64,000 nt of DNA from Dysgonomonas sp. PF1-14 (GTDB taxonomy: Bacteria > Bacteroidota > Bacteroidia > Bacteroidales > Dysgonomonadaceae): the NCBI RefSeq assembly GCF_029892965.1, contig NZ_JARXWN010000017.1:33820-97819 (forward strand). Direction: 5' to 3'. Shown one piece after another: positions 58,106 through 64,000 of this stretch; the first letter of the stretch is position 1, and each line of letters opens with the position of its first letter. Both the position numbers and the translations under genes were made by a program. The notes below the pieces were generated by a model. It worked only from the letters and a program-made list of their open reading frames with translations, had not been told where the DNA came from and did not search any database.

Positions 58106-58561
58106 ATGGCTGATACACAGGTAAAAGCCGCTAACCTGTTACTTGAAAGGGGTATTCGGATTACAATACCCGATGCCCCTTTTTGGGACAGGATAAGGCG
58201 CAACAACAGAATACACATTCGCCCGCTTCGGGCTGGTGCTATCATGGAAATAGCTGTATTGATGCTTGAAAACGGGCTCGATGAACGGCTCACTAATGTG
58301 GAGCTGCATAGCAGGCTCGATGTTATTGCTACTGTGATAGCGACCGCCATACTCAACGATGACGGGGCAATACAGTACAAGCGCGAAGCCCTTGCTCAAA
58401 AATTATTGTGGAAGTGTCCGGCGCATGTACTGATAAAGATATACAGGCACATCGAAAGCCTGAATCAAATAGAGGGTTTTACAGCTATTACCGCATACTT
58501 CAATCGTCAGGTACGGATGATGATGGAGAAGAGGACGGGGCAACAGGCAAAAGGGAGTTAA
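58106..58561 (+). CDS. tail assembly chaperone, upstream frame
   Basis: The 151-residue helical protein (ANLLLERGIRITIPDAPFWD; AIMEIAVLMLENGLDERLTN; HVLIKIYRHIESLNQIEGFT) sits directly before the tape-measure gene, the place of lambda gpG. Just before its TAA (58559) the codons GCA AAA GGG offer an A4 slip at 58549-58552 into the -1 frame, which continues to 58776. The product is probably made both with and without the extension. Confidence 0.65.
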   Translation: MADTQVKAANLLLERGIRITIPDAPFWDRIRRNNRIHIRPLRAGAIMEIAVLMLENGLDERLTNVELHSRLDVIATVIATAILNDDGAIQYKREALAQKLLWKCPAHVLIKIYRHIESLNQIEGFTAITAYFNRQVRMMMEKRTGQQAKGS

Positions 58562-58776
58562 GAGGCTACACCGCTGGTCTTCATAGCCCTTTCGGAATCA
58601 TAGGTCAATTAAAAGAGAAATACGGATATACACACCATTACATACTTTGGGGGCAGGCGTGGGTACTCTTCCTGCTTGAAATGGCAGACGCGCCACGCTA
58701 TGTAAGAGGAACACCGCCCAGCGAGACAGAAACAATAACATCGGTAGCAGATGCCGCCGCCGCATTCGGTAGATAA
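58408..58776 (+). CDS. tail assembly chaperone, -1 frame extension
   Basis: Only the part after about 58552 appears to be real coding: GKRELRGYTAGLHSPFGIIG, then QLKEKYGYTHHYILWGQAWV and LFLLEMADAPRYVRGTPPSE. The earlier codons of this frame are antisense-like and lie under the preceding gene. There is no good start codon at the junction, so synthesis by -1 frameshift from the upstream frame is the simplest reading (lambda gpG-T style). Confidence 0.6.
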   Translation: MEVSGACTDKDIQAHRKPESNRGFYSYYRILQSSGTDDDGEEDGATGKRELRGYTAGLHSPFGIIGQLKEKYGYTHHYILWGQAWVLFLLEMADAPRYVRGTPPSETETITSVADAAAAFGR

Positions 58777-58798
58777 ATTGAGATTGTGCGTGCTTACA

Positions 58799-58831
58799 AC
58801 TTGTAACTCGTCTACTCGTAACTTGTAACTT
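58799..58831. repeat. CTTGTAAC-type repeats before the tape-measure gene
   Basis: CTTGTAACTCGT and CTCGTAACTTGTAACTT lie in the 58-bp gap. On the minus strand this is TTACAAG twice and TTACGAG once, the same heptamer as in the late control region at 53622-53654. It may be a further binding site or a simple local duplication. Confidence 0.4.
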
Positions 58832-58834
58832 ATT

Positions 58835-61800
58835 ATGCTTGAGCCAATAGACATAGATATAAACATGAACCAAAACGTTAGCGAAGAGGCGGGCAAAGCC
58901 TCTGCTGCTAATGAACAAATGACAAAGTCGGTCGAAACCATGCAAAAGGAAATCGAACGGCTCCAAAATGTTGTACAGGATATGTCTACAGCGTTAGCTG
59001 AGCAAAGGAAACAAACAGCAGGCAGCGGTGACGAGTTCGACAATTCGACCAAGAAAATAGATGCGATGCAAGCCGCCCTCGACAGGGCTAATCTGGAGCT
59101 TGCCGTTTACAGGGCTACTACCGAGCAAATGAACAAAGCCGTACAGGACGGGGCAGACATTGCCGATGTGCTGGTAGATGCCGAGAAAGGTCTTGCAGAG
59201 ACAAAAGGTGCTCTTATCGACAATGCAAAGGAGTTAATCAGCAATCAGGAAGACATAAACCAAAAGCTCGACACTGGCAGCAAATCGGCAGACACATACA
59301 GCGCATCCAATCAGATACTGAGCGTTGCCATAAAAGGAGTATGTCAGGGGCTCGGCATAGAAAATACCCAAATAGTAAATGCTATCGGCAATGTGCGGGT
59401 TATCCAAGCGGCTAAGACGGGCTGGGCTAATGCCGTCAAGATACTAAACACACAGTTAGGCTTTACCATCACTCAAAGTAAAATAATGCTCGGCTTGGGC
59501 TTGGCAACGGGCTTAGGCACTATAGTTGCCGTTGTAGCCGTCCTTGCTTCACATTTCAAAAAATTGAAAGAAGAGCAGGAAGAGATCACCCGATTAAATA
59601 AAATAGTATCGGACAGTCTGAAAGCTGCCGCCAGTGAGGGCGAAAAAGCGGCTAAAAAGGAAACAGTCGCCTTAAAATTATTATATGACGCATCGCAAAA
59701 GGAAGCTAATTCCAAGCAAGACCGGATAACAGCTGCTAACGAATTACAGAGGTTGTACCCGAAGTATTTTTCAAATCTCAGTCAGGAAGAAATACTAGCA
59801 GGAAAAGGAGCTGACGCGTATAACCGTTTGGCTTCATCTATCATTGCGGCGGCAAAAGCCCGCGCTGCTCAAGATAAGATAGTCGAAAACGAGACTAAAA
59901 AACTAGAATTAGAGGAAAAGAGAACGCAAGCCATAGCTGATAAAGAGCAGGCAGAAAGGAATAAAGAAGCAGCCGGATATAAATATAATGCTCAAAATTC
60001 GGGGGGTAACCCTTATGCCGCAAATGCCATGAATATGATGCGTGGTAAAGAAATGTCCGAAGCTACTGCTGACATCGAAGAATATAATAAGACTATTTGG
60101 CAAACGACAAAGGAAATCGGCAAGCTCGATGAAGCAAACAGGGAACTTGCAGAGGGTATAAATGTCAATGATCTGATAAAAGAAACTAAAACGCCAGCTG
60201 CGAAAAAGACCAAGACAAAAGACGACGAAAAAGAAGCGACAAAAGCCGCCGCTGATCTTGAGAAAAAAGCATACGATTACCGGAAGCGCATAGATGCGGC
60301 AACTGTCAAAGCCATACATGAGGGTGCTGAAAAGGAGCGCGAAGCCGCTAAAGCCGAATACGACCAGACACAGGCATTTCTCGAACGGGAATACAGGAGC
60401 GTTGCCGAGCTTGAGAAAAAGACGGGAAAGCCAGCCACAGAGCAGCGCACATTATTGCTCAGCTTAGACGTGGAAGCTACCCGCCAGTATGAAGCGGAGA
60501 CAGGGCGCATAAATGCACAGGCAAAGGCAACGCTTGACGGTATATTCACAGAGGTAAACACCCGCTTTGCCAGTGAGCTCGACCGAAATATAACCAGCAT
60601 AACCCAGTATTATGCCGAGCTTGTCAGAGAAGCGACCAAAGCAGGGGCTACCATTACGCAGATTGAAGAACTGAATGCTGCCCGCGACAAGGATATTCAG
60701 CTTGCAAGGCTGGACAACCGACAGACCGTAATTGACTTTGAAACGGACATGGCTCTTCGTAAAGAAGAACTAACCAATAAAACCTACCTGTTCCAAGCCG
60801 ATAAAGAAAAAGAGCTGTTACAGATACAACTCGCAGGGCTTCAACAGACCGAACAGGCTATGCAGGAAGCTTACGACATCGCACCTACCGAAGAGCTGGC
60901 TGCCAACCTGAAAAAGGTCAAGGCGCAACAGGACGAAGTAAATAAAAAAATAGAGAAACTGCCAGCGCAGAAATTCAAAGAAGTGGCTGGCTATATCTCC
61001 GATGTGTCCGACGCGTTAATGAAAACGCTTGGCGATTTAGGCGTAAGCCTGTCCGAAGACACACAAAAGACGGTAGAGGGGTTAAATCAGGTGCTGTCGG
61101 GGCTTGCTTCTATTGATGTAACAAAACCCGTCTCGGCTATAACAGGGGGGCTGACGGCTTTGGGTGGCTTGGCTAAAACGGCATTCGGTATATTCGGCGG
61201 CGCTGACTATTCGGAATACACCGATCTGAAAAGTAAGTATGACGCATTGCTCGGTATATGGAATGACCTCATAGATAAGAAAAACGAATATCTGCGTACA
61301 TCTACAGCCGATGAAGTGCGCCGCGTAGAGCAGGAAACGCTCGATCTTATCAACAAACAGGCTGATGCCGTCAGAAAACTGGCACAGGCAAGGCTTGAGG
61401 CTGGTAAAAGTTCCGGTAGCCATTCTATTGCCTACCGGATGTGGGACAGCAAGCACAATGTGTTCGATGGTAAAACATGGAAAGACGTATCCGGCGAAAT
61501 ATCCGCTCAGCTGGGGGTTGCATTCAATAGCATGTCTGATATGTTGGATATGTCGGCAGATCAGCTGCAATGGATAAAAGAGAATTACAGCGGCTTATGG
61601 TCGGTTATGGATGCTGATTACAGGGGGTATCTCGAACAGATCATAGAATACGCCGATCAGGCGCAGGAAGCTATCAAGGCAGCTAAAGAAGCGGCAACGG
61701 GTATATCGTTCGATAGCCTGAAAGATAATTTTCTGAATACATTATCTGATATGAGCAGCTCGGCAGAGGACTTTTCGAATGACTTTGCCGGATATATGCA

Positions 61801-62278
61801 AAAAGCAATCTTAAAATCAATGATAGACAGGCTGTACGCTGACAAGTTGCAAGAATTTTACGACAACTTCGCCGACTATAACAGCAACGACGGGCAGATA
61901 AGCGACAGCGAATATACCCGCCTGCAAAACCAATGGCAGGACATTGTCAATAATGCACTGGCTGAACGCGACAAACTGATGGGTATATTCGGCTGGGAGA
62001 GCGAAGCATCACGCACAGGCGCTTCGCAGGGTTTTGCCACTGCCTCGCAGGATTCGATTAATGAACTTACGGGCGGGGTGTATGCCGTACGTCAGATAGT
62101 AGGCGACATACGCAACGACAACCGCGAAGAGTTGCTCATACAGCGTACTATTACGGGGCAGCTATCTGTATTAGTCGAGCGCTCCGAATACTGGCTATAC
62201 CTAGAAGAACTGCCGCGCGTGGTTAAGAAACTGGAAGATATTGACGCTTACGGGCTAAAAATGAAACTGAGAGAATGA
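58835..62278 (+). CDS. tail tape-measure protein
   Basis: At 1,147 residues it is the longest phage gene here. It has long coiled coils (VETMQKEIERLQNVVQDMST; ATKAAADLEKKAYDYRKRID), a hydrophobic segment IMLGLGLATGLGTIVAVVAV near residue 215, and Ala/Glu/Lys-rich helices throughout. These are the hallmarks of a tape-measure protein, which sets tail length and helps DNA entry. Roughly 1,150 residues would give a tail of about 170 nm by the usual proportionality. The start follows the repeat block; its stop overlaps the next gene (ATGA). Confidence 0.88.
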   Translation: MLEPIDIDINMNQNVSEEAGKASAANEQMTKSVETMQKEIERLQNVVQDMSTALAEQRKQTAGSGDEFDNSTKKIDAMQAALDRANLELAVYRATTEQMNKAVQDGADIADVLVDAEKGLAETKGALIDNAKELISNQEDINQKLDTGSKSADTYSASNQILSVAIKGVCQGLGIENTQIVNAIGNVRVIQAAKTGWANAVKILNTQLGFTITQSKIMLGLGLATGLGTIVAVVAVLASHFKKLKEEQEEITRLNKIVSDSLKAAASEGEKAAKKETVALKLLYDASQKEANSKQDRITAANELQRLYPKYFSNLSQEEILAGKGADAYNRLASSIIAAAKARAAQDKIVENETKKLELEEKRTQAIADKEQAERNKEAAGYKYNAQNSGGNPYAANAMNMMRGKEMSEATADIEEYNKTIWQTTKEIGKLDEANRELAEGINVNDLIKETKTPAAKKTKTKDDEKEATKAAADLEKKAYDYRKRIDAATVKAIHEGAEKEREAAKAEYDQTQAFLEREYRSVAELEKKTGKPATEQRTLLLSLDVEATRQYEAETGRINAQAKATLDGIFTEVNTRFASELDRNITSITQYYAELVREATKAGATITQIEELNAARDKDIQLARLDNRQTVIDFETDMALRKEELTNKTYLFQADKEKELLQIQLAGLQQTEQAMQEAYDIAPTEELAANLKKVKAQQDEVNKKIEKLPAQKFKEVAGYISDVSDALMKTLGDLGVSLSEDTQKTVEGLNQVLSGLASIDVTKPVSAITGGLTALGGLAKTAFGIFGGADYSEYTDLKSKYDALLGIWNDLIDKKNEYLRTSTADEVRRVEQETLDLINKQADAVRKLAQARLEAGKSSGSHSIAYRMWDSKHNVFDGKTWKDVSGEISAQLGVAFNSMSDMLDMSADQLQWIKENYSGLWSVMDADYRGYLEQIIEYADQAQEAIKAAKEAATGISFDSLKDNFLNTLSDMSSSAEDFSNDFAGYMQKAILKSMIDRLYADKLQEFYDNFADYNSNDGQISDSEYTRLQNQWQDIVNNALAERDKLMGIFGWESEASRTGASQGFATASQDSINELTGGVYAVRQIVGDIRNDNREELLIQRTITGQLSVLVERSEYWLYLEELPRVVKKLEDIDAYGLKMKLRE

Positions 62279-63225
62279 AAGGAAGTGTAATTATTAACGG
62301 TACTGATATTTCCGACTTTGGGGCGCTGATTCTCAGAGGTGGTGATTATGATTTTCTGCCATTTCCTGCCCGCGTAGAGCCAAAGCAGAATAATTGGCAT
62401 GAGCATGACGGGCTCGATGTCGATCTCACAGAGGTGTATTTCAAGGAGCGCAGCCTGTCGGTGCAGTTCTATATATCCAACGGCAACAGCCTCGAATATG
62501 AGTTTAACCTCAATTCGTTCTATGGGCTTATCGCTACCGGATATATTGATTTATACAGCCGCGAGTTTGCCCGTACATTCCGGATGCGTTACCTGTCGGT
62601 TGCCGACTATAAGCATAAAGGCGGCTTGTACAAGCAGGGCGCTAAGCAGGGATGGGTAAAGGTTAACTTTTCGATGGACGACCCGCTACAGCTTTTTACC
62701 GACCCTGCCATACGCGTACCAGCCTCAAGCAAGAATTACCCGCTGTCGGGTGTGTTGCTCAATGGCTACGATCTTGCGCAGTTCGGTATTGTTGTCAACG
62801 AATGCTACAGCAGTATGCTGGCACAGGCAGCCGTTAAAGCACCGCTAACCCGAAAATTTGCAAAATATACGGGCTTGCTGGCTTACCCAAACAGTAACCC
62901 GACATTCGAGGCTAAAGAAATAACGATCAAGTGTACAATGGCGGCTAACAGCTTGGCTGAGTTCTACCACAATTATGAGGCGTTGTTTAATCATGTCAGC
63001 CAAACGGGTGAATTGCTTATAGAGACCTATCTGGGCGGGGCATCGTGCTATTATCTGAAAATGGAGAATTTCAAAAAGCATGGGGTATTTGCGCGGGGTG
63101 TTATGGTGAGCTTTACGCTTCGGTTTATGCAGTTAGATACCGGATTGACAACCTATGTACTGGGTGCAGAGGACGGCTCGGCGCTACTCACAGAAGATAA
63201 CGAATACATAGAAATAACTAAATAA
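62275..63225 (+). CDS. distal tail (Dit)-like protein
   Basis: The 316-residue protein starts MKGSVIINGTDISDFGALIL and repeats that theme at YPLSGVLLNGYDLAQFGIVV. Both halves are beta-rich (LEYEFNLNSFYGLIATGYID; YYLKMENFKKHGVFARGVMV). Two-domain proteins of this type directly after the tape measure are distal tail proteins that form the hub between tube and tip. The ATGA overlap couples it to the tape-measure gene. Confidence 0.65.
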   Translation: MKGSVIINGTDISDFGALILRGGDYDFLPFPARVEPKQNNWHEHDGLDVDLTEVYFKERSLSVQFYISNGNSLEYEFNLNSFYGLIATGYIDLYSREFARTFRMRYLSVADYKHKGGLYKQGAKQGWVKVNFSMDDPLQLFTDPAIRVPASSKNYPLSGVLLNGYDLAQFGIVVNECYSSMLAQAAVKAPLTRKFAKYTGLLAYPNSNPTFEAKEITIKCTMAANSLAEFYHNYEALFNHVSQTGELLIETYLGGASCYYLKMENFKKHGVFARGVMVSFTLRFMQLDTGLTTYVLGAEDGSALLTEDNEYIEITK

Positions 63226-63226
63226 T

Positions 63227-64000
63227 ATGGCTAATATTAAAATAATAAAAGGCTCTGAGTTGCCGATAGTTGAAGACATCAATAAATCGACGTTCCTAGC
63301 TTATGAAGATAAGACAGTCAGTCTTAAGTCGGGACGTATAGATTTTAAAGCGTTGATTCCTTTGTTTAGTGTGTCGCAGGAAAAAGGGCAGTCTGTTACA
63401 CAAGTACCAAGTCAAAAGGCATGGACAGATGACAGTAATCTACTGCATTCATCGGTCGACACCCTCACCGCCCTTAGCCTATCCATCTATCCGCAAAGCA
63501 ACTGTTGCATAGGAGAGACAGGCGCAACAATGGGCGTGAAAGGATGGAATGTACTTACACTATCAGATATTAAAGCAGGTGATACCTATAAAATTAAAGC
63601 TAAACTTGTCAGTACAGGATCGGGGAAAAAGCGCGCCTATGCCTTCTATTCATCCACGACTATTTCAGCCGAAAACTTTGTCTCCGGCGGTGAGGCTATA
63701 TCTGCAGCCATTGATGTGTATACAGAAATAACCGTGCCGGAGAATGCCGTAATGTTATGCCTGTCTAAAGATAATGTAGACGGCAATTACAGTGAAGCAT
63801 ATAAAACAAATACCTCAGTGCTTCAACTGCTATACGATCAGCAGGATCAGGCAGATAAGCAGGTATCTGATATAAACAGCCGTATAGCCCTGCCAACATC
63901 TGTTATAGGAAATACTACGCGTGTGAATCTCTTTGGCAATACATTGTTCAATAAGTGCATACAGTACAATGACCTGTCTGTAACTTCGCCTGCATCAAGC
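63227..64000 (+). CDS. tail fibre/baseplate-like protein (3' end outside window)
   Basis: ATG 63227 follows the Dit-like stop by 1 bp and 258 codons are open to the window end. It starts MANIKIIKGSELPIVEDINK and has a beta-rich section (VLTLSDIKAGDTYKIKAKLV; YAFYSSTTISAENFVSGGEA) then LYDQQDQADKQVSDINSRIA, a short coiled coil as in fibre or upper-baseplate proteins. Receptor binding or baseplate function is inferred from position. Confidence 0.55.
   Translation, partial: MANIKIIKGSELPIVEDINKSTFLAYEDKTVSLKSGRIDFKALIPLFSVSQEKGQSVTQVPSQKAWTDDSNLLHSSVDTLTALSLSIYPQSNCCIGETGATMGVKGWNVLTLSDIKAGDTYKIKAKLVSTGSGKKRAYAFYSSTTISAENFVSGGEAISAAIDVYTEITVPENAVMLCLSKDNVDGNYSEAYKTNTSVLQLLYDQQDQADKQVSDINSRIALPTSVIGNTTRVNLFGNTLFNKCIQYNDLSVTSPASS

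Larger units (their letters stand above)
35058..64000. mobile_element. Mu-like transposable prophage (right end outside window)
   Basis: Gene order repressor, Cro/Ner-like gene, DDE transposase A, ATPase B, Gam, then terminase, gp36-like, portal, MuF, G-like, protease/scaffold, capsid and tail genes is that of Mu-like phages. Nearly 29 kb are present, still short of the tail-fibre genes. The left boundary is approximate. Unlike Mu, the packaging/head block (46301-53572) runs leftward. Most open frames look intact, but an in-frame TAA in the portal region could disable it. Confidence 0.9.

Noticed and set aside
58408..58551. Independent start of the second tail chaperone frame
   Set aside because: The residues before the slip site are shadow-like; the extension is better explained by frameshift.

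Overview
The window reads as Bacteroidota, most likely Bacteroidales close to Dysgonomonas or Parabacteroides. The grounds are a SusC/SusD pair with a PUL-style enzyme train, A-rich start regions rather than strong Shine-Dalgarno sites, several promoters of the Bacteroidetes TTG-N19-21-TAnnTTTG type, and many Bacteroidetes-type lipoprotein signals. The genus is inference.

Region 1 (1-22.8 kb) is a polysaccharide utilisation locus. On the plus strand: the end of a SusC transporter, SusD, a hairpin, GH2, a truncated alginate-lyase-like gene, GH5, GH3, a ROK sugar kinase, an amino-sugar-phosphate deaminase (NagB/AgaI type), a FucP-like sugar/H+ symporter, GH18, GH9, a small exported protein and two ThuA-like proteins. 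A GH35 beta-galactosidase faces them on the minus strand. Outer-membrane binding, surface or periplasmic hydrolysis, uptake, phosphorylation and deamination are all present. GH9/GH5/GH3 together with GH18 plus a deaminase suggests a glycan containing an amino sugar as well as glucose-type linkages.

Region 2 (22.8-34.7 kb) is decayed and rearranged. It holds fragments of an AraC-type regulator, a hydrolase C-terminus, a VOC protein and a Crp/Fnr regulator, and a GNAT gene with two in-frame stops. An EamA transporter gene is split by a 4,816-bp element. The element has 35-bp terminal inverted repeats (34/35 matching) and a CTCATAG duplication; removing the element and one CTCATAG copy restores the EamA frame. 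It carries no recognisable transposase. It carries a secreted mini-RHS protein with a toxin-like C-terminus, a probable exported immunity protein, two paralogous transglutaminase-like exported proteins and a small antitoxin-like protein. An S9 peptidase operon follows.

Region 3 (about 35 kb to the end) is a Mu-like transposable prophage, cut off by the window end. In order: leftward XRE repressor, operator, Cro/Ner-like gene, accessory genes on both strands, tRNA-like structures, MuA-type DDE transposase, MuB-type ATPase, a second ATPase, Gam and small early genes. A packaging/head block follows on the opposite strand (small and large terminase, Mu gp36-like protein, methyltransferase, portal, MuF, Mu G-like protein). 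The plus strand then resumes with prohead protease/scaffold, capsid, endolysin, spanin-like genes, tail tube, frameshifted tail chaperones, tape measure, distal tail protein and the start of a fibre or baseplate gene. Points of interest are an in-frame TAA separating portal from MuF, a nuclease-like MuF C-terminus, and a candidate small RNA antisense to the head operon.
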